Notes: generated from the letters alone by a model not told the origin. 64,000 nucleotides of DNA from Hyalella azteca (GCF_000764305.2 NW_025944352.1:23897-87896), one strand, 5' to 3'. Numbered from the stretch's first letter, positions 31,720 through 43,291 are shown. Numbers and translations are program-made.

Positions 31720-33240
31720 ACTGAAAGGAGTGTCAATTCAGCCTTTTCTGAAACAGAATTTTTATTGATAACTTTTTAAATTTAACTCGAAAATTTTCTC
31801 AAACGTAGAAATTTTTACTTTAAAGCGGTAAAAAGCCTGTTAAAATTTAGCGAGTATCAGTTCAGCCGATTCTGAAATTTTCGAGTATTCTGTTCAGCCG
31901 CAACTTCTTAAATTCAAATTGAAAGCTCTCCCAAACCTAGACATTTATTCTCTTTGAAGTCATAAAAAGTCTGTTATAATTTCACGAGTGTAAGTTCAGC
32001 CGTTGCTTGAATAGAATTAGTTTACATAACTTTTTAAATTTAAACCAAAAGCTCTCCCAAACCCAGAAATTTATTCAGCTCAAAATCGTAAAAAGTCTGT
32101 AATAAATTCATGAGTATCATTTGAGCCGTATCTAAAATAGAATTAGTATTCACAACTTATTTCATAATAGAATTAGTATATTCATAACTCTCTAAATTCA
32201 ACTCGAAAGACCTACCAAACATGGAAATTTTTTCCCTTTAAAGCTGCCAATAAGTCTCATGATTTTTGGGCATCAGTTTAGCCGTTTCGATAATGGAATT
32301 AGTATTCATAACTTTTTAAATTCAAATCGTATGTTCTCCCAAACCTAGAAACATATTCTCTTCAAAACAGATAAAAAGTCTGTAATAATTAAGCGAGTAT
32401 CAATTCATCCGTTCCTAAAATAGAATTAATAATAATAACTTTTATATTCATCCCGAAAGTTCTCCCAAACCTTAGAAATGTATTCATTTTAAAGCGAAAA
32501 AAAAGTCTGTAAAAATTTCGCGAGTATCAGTTCAGCTGTCCCTAAAATGGAATTGGTATTTATAGCTTTTCAAATTCAACTCGTAAGTTCTCCCAAACCC
32601 AAAAATTATTTCCCTCTGAAGCTGCAAAAAGTCTTTTATATTTTCTCTAGTATCAGTTCAGCCGTTTCTATATCAAAATTAGTATTCATGATTTTTTAAG
32701 TTCAACACGAAAGTTCTCCCAAACCAAGGAATTTTTTTAAGCGTTTTACGAGTATCGGTTCAGCCGTTTCTACTATAGAATTAGTATTTATCACTTTTCA
32801 AATTCAACTCCAAAGTTTTCCCAAACCTAAAAATTTATCCACTTTGAAACAATAAAAAGTCTATTATAATTTCACGAGCATCAGAACAGCAGTTCAGCCG
32901 TTTCTAGAAAAGAGTAAGTATTTTTTTCTTTTTAAATTCAATTTGAAAGTTCTGCCAAACCAAGAAATTTATTAACTTTTAAGCGATAAAAATTCTGTCA
33001 AGTATTCACTTTTTTAATTCAACTCGAAAGTTCTCCCGAACCTAAAAATTTATTCACTTAAACGAGGCAAAAAGCGTATCACAAATTCAGTAGAATCAGT
33101 TTAGCCGTTTCTAAAATAGAATTAGTATTCGTAACTTTTTAAATTCAACTCAAAAACTTCTCCAAACCTAGAAATTTTTAAACTTAAAAGCGGCAAAAAG
33201 TCTGTTTTAATTTCACGAGTAGTTTCAGCTCATCGTTGAA
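31720..33240 (+). repeat. ~125-bp satellite, about 12-13 copies
   Basis: The unit carries TTCAACTCGAAAGTTCTCCC, AAACCTAGAAATTTATTC, AAAAAGTCTGT, CACGAGTATCAGTTCAGCCG and TAGAATTAGTATTCATAACT. GTATCAGTTCAGCC-like marks recur about every 120-130 bp from 31735 to 33228. Copies are diverged, with internal deletions. Confidence 0.88.
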
Positions 33241-33645
33241 CTAATACAAGTTTGACCCACGCGCAGCTGCGCCACGCGGATGTCATTTGTTATTCCACCC
33301 GTGATGTTACCTTGGCCGCTATGACGTCACCGTGAGACGTCACAGTGTGATTCAAATTGATTTGTAACACCTGTTTTGCTTAAAATAAGACTAGCTGCAG
33401 TAAATAATTTTTTGGGCCATTTTAATAAGGTCAATTTTTTTCATGGTTGAACTAATACAATGTTTTCCCTAGTGCAGCTGCGCCTTGCGGATGTCACTAT
33501 TTATCTCAACTGTGACGCCACCTTGGCTCTTGTGACGTCGCCTCGTGACGTCAAACTGATTTGTAACACTGGTTTTGCTTAAAATAAGACTAGTTGCCTG
33601 CAATGAATAAATTTTCTTGGGCCATTTGATGAGGTCATTTTTAAT
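33234..33645 (+). repeat. ~210-bp tandem duplication rich in TGACGTCA
   Basis: Two copies begin with TTGAACTAATACAA (33236 and 33446) and share GCAGCTGCGCC..GCGGATGTCA, GATTTGTAACACxxGTTTTGC, TAAAATAAGACTAG and TTGGGCCATTT. Each contains an exact CRE palindrome. Confidence 0.82.
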
Positions 33646-33709
33646 GCTTCCAAATAGGACAAACAAACAATGTGCTGATCTGCACACTATTTACATTTTG
33701 TGCCCACAG

Positions 33710-33791
33710 TGACGTCACAGTTGAGGTTAGTGTGAACTGTAAAGGTAGGACCATGTTGGTTATATAAATCCAAGAAAACTATACTGACTTG
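33710..33791 (+). promoter_or_regulatory. CRE plus TATA core promoter candidate
   Basis: An exact TGACGTCA (33710-33717) lies 44 bp before TATATAAATC (33761). More exact copies are at 33322 and 33546, with near matches at 33335 and 33532. A start near 33791 is expected. No confident product follows; a short ATG exon-like piece (MSAKEKKR|GTATGT) lies near 34540 and a 53-codon ORF at 34821-34982. Confidence 0.45.
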
Positions 33792-34820
33792 TGAAACGGC
33801 TGCGGCGTTGGCACGGAACTTTTAAAGGATTGTAGACTGGCGTAGAGATTAGTGCGCGTTTCGGGGTCGAGAGAGCGTTCTGAAGAATGTCATTGTGTAA
33901 ATGAGCGGCTTTGTCAGTTTGTGTCGGTCAATGGTCATCGGTCACTTTGTCTGTTCTCATTCCAAATAAGAAATCAGTTTGAAATAGATTTTCGTATTAT
34001 ATATATAGATAAATATTCAGAATTTGATAATAGACTTCGCCAATTTCCTGTACTTTGCGATGCCTGAAAGCGTTACGCGTTAACGTGTGCAGTGAGTCAA
34101 GTGACTGAGCAGTGTGCACTGCATATGTTTTTGACAGAACTGAATTAAATACATCATTATTAATTTGAAACACAACCGTTTTGCCTTTATTGTTAGTTAA
34201 ATTGGCCGTTTTCTCTTAATACCATCTGGCAACCCTGTTACAGACATGTCCTGAGTAGGTTCGTTTTCGAAATTGTTAGGCGGGAACTCGTTTGGAGTTT
34301 TGACGGTATGGTACCTATATAGACGCTATCTTAATCGTGTCTCTTCCGCTGTCAGGCTATCTGTCAAGAAAATATTTTGTGGAATGGCACAATTTACTGT
34401 ATCAAATTCCAAAAGAATAACGCTACAAAATATTTTTAATTTGTCAAGGTTTGTGCGAGGGGCCAGCGAGGCTGCCAGCGGCAGTGTGGACTGCGGAGGT
34501 CTTTAAAGTTTAGGGAGTTGAACTTGAATCCCCTTGATCTTGATGTCGGCTAAAGAGAAAAAGAGGTATGTTTAATGTTGTCTTCAGAGAAAGTCAGTTG
34601 CGTTCGTGGCGAAAGCACGTGTGTAATTTTCGTTACTTGAAATAAAGAACCTGTTGAACTGTCAAAGTGGTAAGACGTATGGTGTGTTTCGTTTCGTGAA
34701 ATAATTTCATATAAGGAAATCGTGAGTATAAATCGTTGTAAATAATATTAAAAATTGATTTTTTGGGGAAATAAGATTATTTGTTTAACTTCATAAGAAA
34801 TACGCGGGTAGGATAAGAAC

Positions 34821-34982
34821 ATGGATTCTAATTCACCGGGGCTTACGGAGTTAGCAGACGTATTTGATAGTGAAGTGGCTGAAGGACTTAAGGGAACTCA
34901 AGTGGGAGACAGCACTATTACAATAATCTCGGGCCTAATTTCATTGCAAAATTTGACAAACAAATGTATAATAGGGAAATAA
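34821..34982 (+). CDS. Small ORF or exon of unknown function
   Basis: 53 residues starting MDSNSPGLTELADVFDSEVA and continuing EGLKGTQVGDSTITIISG, with acidic, coding-like composition in an otherwise AT-rich stretch. It may be a short protein, or an exon whose donor lies before the TAA. No family is recognised. Confidence 0.25.
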   Translation: MDSNSPGLTELADVFDSEVAEGLKGTQVGDSTITIISGLISLQNLTNKCIIGK

Positions 34983-36656
34983 AAAACACATATAACTTTC
35001 CATTTATTTCAAACGAGTCATTGTTCTTTCAATGAGTTCTTCAAACAATCACGTCTCAATGGGCAGCCAGGCTCAGTGTTGACGATTGTCACTATGGGAA
35101 CGCTCTGTCGACGTGCCGTTGTCATGGCGACGGTTAAGCGAAGGCGGCGTCCAGCGTGGCAGTCTGGGTTTTTTTCTCTCTTGTCATTTTATAAACGAGG
35201 AAAATTTTGGAGGATCAAAATTATTCTGAATTCTAAAAAATATCTGAATTCTAAAAATAAGTTGAATATATTTCCATGTTTACAACACACGTAGGCAGTT
35301 TTGTGCGAAATTTCAATTCGCTCTGTGATCTACTACTAAAGATATGGCGCCAAACTGAAGAAAAGTTTAAGTGGATAAATTATATACTAAATAATTTTCT
35401 ACATACATATGTCATACATCAAAATGTTCGGCATGAATCAGTGAACACGTAAAAAAAAGTTCCAGAATTTTAGTTAGTCCTTCTACAAATATATAGACAA
35501 AAAGGCTAAATTTTTGTACAAATTTTAATAAATAAAATAAAGATTTTTTATCGGGTCGTACTATATATAAAAATGTTCGTCGTGACTCAAAGAATATGAA
35601 AAAAATAATTCGAATCAAATCGTGAGCCTGAGACCGGAGGTATAAGCGCGAGAAGGTGAAGAACCTTGATTTTTTTGTTTTTTTTTTTCAACATTTTATC
35701 CATGAAAAAAAAAACTTTCTTGAAAAAACCTACACAAAAAGTTGCAGAAAAACAGTGCGCATATAGTGAAGAAAGTTTGAAAAAAAAATCCTACACGAAA
35801 ATCCTGAGATATAAATCAAAATGTAAAAGTTTTACCTCGCTCAACCCTCGAGAGATCATGTAGGTATAAAAATGCAAGTACCAAAGACAAAACGCGAGGA
35901 GCGCGGAAAAGCGGGGGCTTGCGCCCCGGTTCCGTTTGTGACATTTGGCAACCAGAGTTCACTCATGCTGGATGCACTGCAAAGATGCATGCAAGGTCAG
36001 GCCCTGCCGTTGCTGCACTTTTGTATCTGTTTTACACACTTCCTGCCAATAATTAAAGCAGTGTATCAGCCATCATTGAAATATCATTGAAATTTTCTAA
36101 CTGCACTGTACTTAATGTTGCGGCTAAGTCCTAAATGCTCAAATGTGTGTGACATGGAGATACCACTGCGTCATGGTGGCAGTAATTGCTGCAAGGCGCA
36201 TTTATCATTGCTGTTGCATCATTTCATTTCCAGCCCTTGCTCCATCACAGTCTCATATCTTTTCCGTATAAAAGGCCAGATATGCATCAACAAAAAAACT
36301 TTTGAGTGCCACTAAATTTAGTTTCAATTATTTTGTTATTTCAACTGTCGTCACTCAAATCATGGCGATCAATACTACTTCGTTACACGCGGTCACTGCA
36401 TTTTTTTTGCTTATAATTTGTGAATAACCGAAGCTGTTATTACAGACTAATGTCATCATGGAAATAGGTTGCTAAGGATCCATCGAATTTGTTACAGGTC
36501 TTTAAAGCACTCCCGTACAAGTGATCTCTGTATTATCGATCCTGTTACTACATCGCTGTTGTAATGGTTAGTTTTTCAAAATTATATCTGTCTCAACAGG
36601 TTTACTCTACCTGTTATTACTGCATTATATTACTTGACCATCGCACCGGCCTGTCA

Positions 36657-36886
36657 TCACTGTAGAGCACAGACATAGAAATGCGTTTCGGTGCATGGCC
36701 TGTCAACCAGGACGGCGCGTGATGTCCCAAAGTAAAAGATGGTTGCACAGTCCGTGTTTTGATTGGGGTCACCAGATCCCCAAGGCGCCGTGCCAGGCAC
36801 GCCGGACATGACTTGGCCGGTGCGCCAAGTCCACACGAGGTTGTAGCGGTGAACTCCCACGTGGTAGTAATCAGAAAGCTTGACAG
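36657..36886 (-). CDS. C-type lectin, last exon
   Basis: The acceptor CTTCTACATCAG is in phase 1, and the exon ends CAG TGA at 36657. It encodes VKLSDYYHVGVHRYNLVWTW, then PWGSGDPNQNTDCATI, RAVLVDRPC and THFYVCALQ. This is the C-terminal half of a C-type lectin domain: W-x-W, PW-x-x-G-(D/E)PN, DC, the penultimate Cys and Y-x-C. DPN stands where EPN or QPD sets sugar specificity, and LVD replaces WND, so calcium-dependent sugar binding may be altered. The N-terminal half must lie upstream (higher coordinates) but I could not find it with confidence. Confidence 0.8.
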
Positions 36887-37384
36887 CTGATGTAGAAGAG
36901 AATGGACGTTACGAAGTGCAACATTTCTTTTCAAAGGGACGAGCATGTCATGTCATTGACGCGTATGTTGCCAATAAATGCAAACACTGAGGCAAATATC
37001 GGCGAAGAGGTATAAGAAATGTCGATTTAGAAGCTGCAATACATCAACAATAAGCTGCATTTCATCACTTATACTAGTAATATTGTAATACCTGCAATAC
37101 AACTAATGTGGAATGTGTGCCGTGAATTAGACGCCTATAGAGTTATTCAAATTTTAATGTTTAATGTATAGAGGTATTCAAATTTTTTTACAAATTCAAC
37201 ACTAATTTGTGAAAAAGTGTCAAATGGACCTACGGACTTGGGGCAAGGCGCTCACCCCTGGATTTTTTTACTACATTGCATATTTTTTGTTTAAATATGA
37301 TAAAACAACACTTTACAGCTTAAAATAAGATAAATGTAATACAAAATATTGCATTCATTCATTTATTAACAACATACTAAAAAT

Positions 37385-37580
37385 CATATCCTTGAAAAAA
37401 TATATATTCATGGCTTAAAATATTAATCATTGACGTGAAAAAAATATTTCCTTGACATAAAAATATATAACCTTGATTTGAAAAATATATCATTGCTACA
37501 AAAAATTCATCCATGGCATGAAAAAATGTATCCTTGACTAGAAAAAAATATATTTACTTGATTAGAAAAAAAATTTCTTT
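37385..37580 (+). repeat. ~27-30-bp degenerate tandem repeat
   Basis: About seven units of the type AAAATATATxxCCTTGACxTG. A hairpin follows: an 18-bp perfect inverted repeat TGATTTCAGCCAACACCA (37632-37649 and 37676-37693) with a 26-nt loop. Confidence 0.65.
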
Positions 37581-38254
37581 CCAGTTCGTCCATAATCCTG
37601 ATATTATGTACAGAGAATTCATACCTAATCGTGATTTCAGCCAACACCATGAAAACTCATCAACTTTTAGCTCATTGGTGTTGGCTGAAATCAACCTCTG
37701 GCAAGGCATGAGTCAGTAACTTGATAAGGGGTCATAAATACGCATAACAAGAAACTAGAACCTGCTGCCTTGAGGCGGTAAATAAAAAATAATGCAATGA
37801 GAGGTATAATTTGTAATTCAAAAAGCTAGTCATAGTTTTTAAAAGCTCATTGAGACAAATATAATGAATAATGATGTATAATAGAAGACTTCAGAGAGGG
37901 ATATTGAGCCCACCATGGGCGCTTTGCCCCGTGACACGCACTGGCCCGTTGCCCCCACTAGTTATCATTTCAATTTATATCGTGTCAACATTTTATTTCA
38001 AAAGCTAATAGTCTAAACTTGATCTCATAATTATCCCTATAAATAATACTTTCAAAATATAATTCGTAGTCCTTTCAAAAGCTTCATATACTGTAATCGA
38101 AAACAGCTTTATTTAGTAGCAAAAAAATTTCATTTGGGCTAAAAGAGTTATTTGTAAGTAACTTAACAACGCAAACTCTTAGCAAAACGTACAGCCACAC
38201 ACTTCAGCCCAGTGACACTGTCGACCGGCGGTAGAGCGCACGGACAATTTCTGC

Positions 38255-38365
38255 CATACTTAGCGGGAAACTCGCTGTGGGCCCGTGACCCGCAGTGGTC
38301 ACGTGCCCACCCCTATGTGGGTGGGCACCCGCAGTGGTCCCGCAGTGGTCACCCGCCATTGACAG
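38255..38365 (+). repeat. GC-rich CGCAGTGGTC repeats
   Basis: CGCAGTGGTCxC recurs three times (about 38291, 38331, 38341) around GTGCCCACCCCTATGTGGGTGGGCAC, an imperfect palindrome. A related GCCCCGTGACACGCACTGG occurs at about 37927. No gene is seen. Confidence 0.55.
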
Positions 38366-38631
38366 GTGAATCAGCCAATAATTCTGACTCAATCATGAGT
38401 CTTCTTCTAAAAAAATAAAAAATGCGGTAATTTAATGATGAACAATTTTCCTATTTGACTATTTATTCTTGAGTGTATCTACAAGACGAAAGGTGAAATT
38501 CCAGTGTTAGCCTGCGCACTAGAGTACCTAGAACATGGAGCTGTGTGCTCGCCACTCTAGCATATGTTGTTGCCAGAAATGTTTCATCAATCAAACAAGC
38601 TTTGTATTTCTGATCATGAGTCGCATGGCCT

Positions 38632-38786
38632 TTAGCCTTTCACAATTCTGACACTGAATGCGTTGAGGGGGTTTTTGCCTAAAATGTAAATCGCCGCGTC
38701 CAGGTTTGATCGAACGCGTCCTGTACACGTCACGACGAAGCTGCCAGACGCCTCAAGAAACCAGCATAAGTGCTTCCATTCCAACC
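38632..38786 (-). CDS. Candidate exon upstream of the C-type lectin, possibly a Methyltransf_FA-like domain
   Basis: From an AG at 38788-38787 an in-frame 51-codon stretch runs to TAA and includes CWFLEASGSFVVTC, DAAIYILGKNPLNAF and SVRIV. The strand pattern and I-x-x-G..N..(F/S)-x-VRI faintly resemble the farnesoic-acid methyltransferase-like (PF12248) fold, which is sometimes paired with C-type lectins. A donor at GAATT|GTGAAA would end it before the stop. There is no ATG. The similarity is weak and unverified. Confidence 0.25.
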
Positions 38787-39705
38787 CTTGCCTCGCATTT
38801 AATGGTTTATGTAGGCAATCAATTTACCAGAAAGTGATCAGCCAAACTTTGCTGTTGCACAGTAGTAACAGATATAGCGCTACTCAAATGAAATAAAATG
38901 CCTCGTGCAGCATTAATTACCTCACATGATACCAGATCGTCTCGATCTTCTTGCCAAATACGTAACTGTTCTAATCATGCGGAAATTAGAAAAGAAACAA
39001 GTATAATTTATCGAATGCCTCGTTCTGCAGCATAAGAAAGCAAATGTACGTAGAATGAAACAAGTTTTCCGGAGAGAATAGAGTTTACGTGGACCTGTGT
39101 TCGTTTCCATGACATCTTACGGAATGTTCGATCTGTTCTGCCGTCCACGAAAAACACTCATTTCGTGCTGGCGCACTTTCGAGAACAGTCCTGCTGTGGT
39201 CTAATAGGGTGCATAGCATCATTTGGTGGCTGGTAGTGTAGAGAGCAGTCATTTATTGTTCGGGTGGAATAGAGTACAGCCACTTTAATGTCTCATAGTG
39301 TTTGAGAACTGTCATTTAGTGGTCGCGTAGCGAATAGAGAATTTTTTTGGAATAACAACAAAAAACGGACTTGAAGCAAAAAGGCTTTGGTGTGTCCAGA
39401 GCAAAATTTGGGTACCGCCTAGGCTTCTGGCCAAGAGTCGCAAAACTCGTCTTAAAGTTATTCTCGGCCCCATCGGCCGCAGAATCGATATCAATTTCTG
39501 GTCATAATCCCCTCTCATTTTATTGACGCCTGTACGTAAGAAAAGTATTGGCCGAGTCGAGTCATACTGAAAGGTTACTAGCGGCTGTCCTTCAAACCAA
39601 GACCGAAGCGGCCATAGAGCGGCTTATTTGAGTGCTCTTCGAGTCCTGGGCGGCACCTGATGCAGATTTGGCCCCGCACCTAAATTTTGTTAGAATTTTA
39701 TCTTA

Positions 39706-41094
39706 GTGCCTTTTATCTATTTAACATTCGTGTTCAAAATGCTGCTGAGCTCAACATCGTGCGAGTCCTTGCTGCTGGAGCATAAGATGCAGGAGCTTAA
39801 GATGCAGAAGCTTAAGATGCAGGAGAATAAGTCTAACGCTGTTGTGACGATGTTGAATTCATCAGGAATGTTCTTGGTTCTCCTATTCCATTTAACTTGC
39901 GAGCTCATCATACTGTTATATAAGCTATCTCGTGTGTTCATATTGCTAATATACAAGTTGTCCTGCACGTTCGTAATGCTGCTATATCTCACGTTGGGAG
40001 TTCATATTTCTCTTACATCAGCAATTTCGTGCTTTTTAAACGTAGTTTTATCTGTTGCTTGGTGCATTTTCATCGCTGTTACGTCTGTTATGTCGTGTCT
40101 TTGTGACGCGGTAACCGCAATTATCTCGATTGCTCTTAGTACAAATATTTCAGTAGTTTACCTGTTTTTAGTGCTGTTATTTCAGTTATGTCGTGCTTTG
40201 TTAAAGCTTTTATTTCCTTTATTTTGTGCGTTTGTAGCACTGATTCTTCAGTTGGTTAAATTGTTCTTGGTGCTGTTGTATCAGCTATTTTGCACGTCAG
40301 TAATAATGTTATACCAGTCAACTCGAGTGCTCGCAATGCTGTTGTATCAGTTATCCCGTGCGTCCGGAATACTGTTACATCAGTCAACTCGAGTGCTCGT
40401 AATGCTGTTATATCAGTTATCCCGTGCGTCTGGAATACTGTTATATCAGTCAACTCGAGTGCTCGTAATGCTGTTGTATCAGTTATCCCGTGCGTCCGGA
40501 ATACTGTTATATCAGTCAACTCGAGTGCTCCTAATGCTGTTATATCAGTTATCTCGTGCGTCACGTATGCTATTATATCAGTCAACTCGAGTGCTCGTAA
40601 TCCTGTTATTTCAGTTTGCTTGTGCATTTTTAATCCAGTTATGTCAGTTAACCTGTATGCTCATAAAGCACTTCTATCAATTAACTCATTTGTCCGTAAT
40701 ACTCTTATATCAGACTATTGAAGTGCCATTAGTACTGTTATATCAGTTAACTCATATTTCGCTTGCACTGTGTTATCAATTATCTTGTGCGTTCATGTCG
40801 TTAGCGTATCAGTTCTCTCGAGCGCTAGTAATTCTGATCTTTCAGTTAGCTTTAGAAGGCCTAGTGCTGATATATGGATCATTATGCCTTATTAATGCTG
40901 TTGTAACTGTAATTTCGTGCGTTCAAAATGCTATTATATCAGTTGCCTTGTGTGTTCAAAATGCTGTTAAACCAGTTATCTGGTGTGTTCGGAAGGCGGG
41001 TATATCTGTTGTCGTGCGTGTTTATAAAGAAACCATTATAAGATATCATAAGCGTTCCCTTAGGGAGCGTCTGCCCCAAAATAAAAAATTTTGA
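39706..41094 (+). CDS. 462-codon repetitive ORF of doubtful coding status
   Basis: The frame is open over a 33-bp-periodic array, giving 11-residue repeats such as LLYQLSRASGI and LLYQSTRVLVM. The start is non-repetitive, MPFIYLTFVFKMLLSS, and the end is basic. The predicted product is almost entirely hydrophobic, like a stack of membrane segments. Because the period is a multiple of three and the unit lacks stops, a second plus frame and a minus frame are also open. Yet diverged units (identity clearly falling toward both ends) stay stop-free for ~36 repeats. No homologue is known to me; it is most likely a minisatellite. Confidence 0.2.
   Translation: MPFIYLTFVFKMLLSSTSCESLLLEHKMQELKMQKLKMQENKSNAVVTMLNSSGMFLVLLFHLTCELIILLYKLSRVFILLIYKLSCTFVMLLYLTLGVHISLTSAISCFLNVVLSVAWCIFIAVTSVMSCLCDAVTAIISIALSTNISVVYLFLVLLFQLCRALLKLLFPLFCAFVALILQLVKLFLVLLYQLFCTSVIMLYQSTRVLAMLLYQLSRASGILLHQSTRVLVMLLYQLSRASGILLYQSTRVLVMLLYQLSRASGILLYQSTRVLLMLLYQLSRASRMLLYQSTRVLVILLFQFACAFLIQLCQLTCMLIKHFYQLTHLSVILLYQTIEVPLVLLYQLTHISLALCYQLSCAFMSLAYQFSRALVILIFQLALEGLVLIYGSLCLINAVVTVISCVQNAIISVALCVQNAVKPVIWCVRKAGISVVVRVYKETIIRYHKRSLRERLPQNKKF
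39830..41060 (+). repeat. 33-bp minisatellite with 66-bp higher-order units
   Basis: The basic unit is TGCTGTTATATCAGTTATCT plus CGTGCGTxxGxAA. In 40310-40590 it is organised as alternating half-units (CAGTCAACTCGAGTGCTCGT and CAGTTATCCCGTGCGTCxGG) repeated about every 66 bp with few differences. Units decay outward. Related degenerate units return at 41940-42330 and 46900-47520. Confidence 0.85.
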
Positions 41095-41138
41095 CTTTTG
41101 GCTTTTTACACTCATCTTAAAGCTTACTTTCTGACGCA

Positions 41139-41423
41139 TGTAACGGTACCAAAGCCATCTCTGTACGTTGATTTATTCGTTCACGACAGATCGCGAAAGG
41201 GTTAGGGGTGGTGGAGTTATTTCACATTTAAGATAGGCAAAAATTCCCTGCCGAGTTCATAAATAGACGGTCTGAAGACGCTGCTCTTCAGTTACCCGGC
41301 TGCTGCCGTGCGGGATGGTGCTCAAGCAGTCGTTCCCACCATCCTCGACTGAATTTAAATTCCAGTAACGTCTAGTCTTGCATCCTGGCCACCTTGAATG
41401 CCTATTTCAAGGGGCTCGTTACT
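41139..41423 (+). repeat. Possible solo LTR with TATA and initiator
   Basis: TGTAACGG at 41139 and CGTTAC at 41417-41422 are inverted, as at gypsy-type LTR ends. Inside are CATAAATAG (about 41250) and CTTCAGTTA (about 41285), spaced as TATA and initiator. No target duplication and no internal region are seen. Confidence 0.3.
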
Positions 41424-41464
41424 TTGTAGCGCTCTACTGAACATTCACACTTATTGTCACTGCA

Positions 41465-41960
41465 AACATATCTCCTCCTAGAGTTTTGAAGCTACAGCAA
41501 TGAGAAATCCACCGTTAGATTTGCAAAGAAAAGATCTACAAAATGATTTATGCATTTTTCTAATTTCCTTGTTGTTTGGATTTTGTTCTGCAAAATGGGG
41601 GGGGAGGTGTCGGAGGAAATCGAAAAATTTCCGAAAAATTTACGAAAAATGCCCCCGCACCCACAAAAATATAAATTTCATAAAACGCATAAATGATTTT
41701 ATAGGTATGGTATTTACGCATCGAACTATATGTGTCTCGATATTGTAGCTTGGAAATCCTAGGAGGAGATAGATTTCTACAGTACCCTTTTTTGGCCGTT
41801 TTCTAAGAATTTCACGTTGTCTTTAATTTTTTTCGAAAAATTTACACGAACAAAAAGTCATAGATTTCTGTTTTACCTATGTGTACCAAGTTTCAGAGTG
41901 ATCCGTCTGTAAATAACCGAGACAAAATTTTGGGGAGTCGCTCCCTTTAAATTTTCTTAG
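41465..41960 (+). repeat. Dispersed repeat family C
   Basis: It starts CTCCTAGAGTTTTGAAGCTA, has a poly-G/GGGGAGG stretch near 41598, TTGTAGCTTGG.., and ends with ACCAAGTTTCAGAGTGATCC. It shares this order with 59300-59780, including GAAGTTTCAGAAAGATCGGG. The TTTCAGAxxGATC core recalls family B. Confidence 0.55.
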
Positions 41961-42225
41961 CAGATGTACTGTTTGTTCGGAATGCAAGTGTATCAGTTAT
42001 CAAGAGTGTATCTAAGTCTTGGTAACACTAATTCGAGAGTTAAAAATGTAGTTATGTTTGTTATTTTGTGTGATGATAATGCTGTTATATCAGTAACCCT
42101 CAATGTACACTTAATATAGTTATATTAGTAATCTAGATTACTAATAATGCTGTAATATCAGTTATAGTGTTGATAATGTTATTATAGCGCTTATCTAGAG
42201 TGTTGATATTGTTATTATACAGCTT

Positions 42226-43291
42226 ACCTAGAGTGTTAATATTGTTATTGTAGCGCTTATCTAGAGTGTTTTTAACTGTCATTACATCGGTGTTTAGAGG
42301 TGTTTTTGCTATTACTACCTTGAGTTTTCGTATTGTTATTAATTTGGGCTTACTGGTGTTGAGATGGCTTCTATATAACTTCTTCTAGCCATTATCAGGA
42401 TTTTTATTCATCAGAGATATTATAGGCTGATCTAATAATATCTGAGAAGACTTTGAACTGCTTGTTCACTTAGTTCAGCAAGATAATTGGAGGAATTTGC
42501 CATGAACTTATAAATATTATGACGTTCCTTATATGAGATATTTCCAAGTGTGCATCATCAAAATGAGCAATAAAATCAACACGCGAATTTTACTCCATTT
42601 GTTATATATAAGGTAAAAACTTTGACAATCGATTGAGCTACTTTTCCTCTAGGTGCACTCGACATTCGTTTTCCTGCGCAGATACACATTTTTTTCTTTC
42701 TTTTTGAGGGAGACTAAGGAAATTTAGACGACGTTGACCCAATGTCCTTTTCATCGGAGTATATATGTTAGGATGACGCATGTTCTGGAAAGGACATTAT
42801 TTTCCGTTCGTTAATCAACGTGCGTCGACGTTAAATGTTGCTTTTGAGAACGTCCACTGTGCCGTGTTTTTTCCATAGAATATCTCATTGTGTAACTATA
42901 ATTATGCTGTGTTGGATCGACATATCATTTGCTATTTATTCATTGACATGGCCATACCTGGTGCTTAGATATGCAAGGCATTGGTCAGTGTGCAGAAATA
43001 ATCCTACTCGCAGCCATAATTTCTTCAGTATATTGAAATATTTTATTGAAAATTTGATTCTCGTAAGAAATATTACGTAGTGAGGAATACGAGCTCTCAG
43101 GTTCAAGAAATAAGCTTTTCTTAGTCGAAGTTATGAAGCAATGGGTAGAACGAAAATTGAACGAAATAAATATTCAAGGAATACCTCGTAGTTTTTTCTA
43201 TCATATTAGCTTATATTTAAACCAAGCGAATAAAATAAGCTGAAACATAGTGTTATTTTGCTCATAGTGGATATCACTATTTAATGAATTT
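42226..43291 (+). repeat. 1,066-bp direct duplication, copy 1
   Basis: It matches 45122-46187 base for base in register (constant offset 2896, no net indel). I count about 16 substitutions, roughly 98.5% identity. Only this copy has an 81-codon ORF at 42835-43080; the other breaks it, so the ORF is not likely coding. Confidence 0.93.

Noticed and set aside
40256..40721. Minus-strand 123-codon and second plus-frame 143-codon ORFs in the 33-bp array
   Set aside because: Shadows of the same repeat; the period keeps several frames open.
42835..43080. 81-codon hydrophobic ORF
   Set aside because: The nearly identical duplicate at 45.7 kb breaks the frame, and no conservation of reading is seen.
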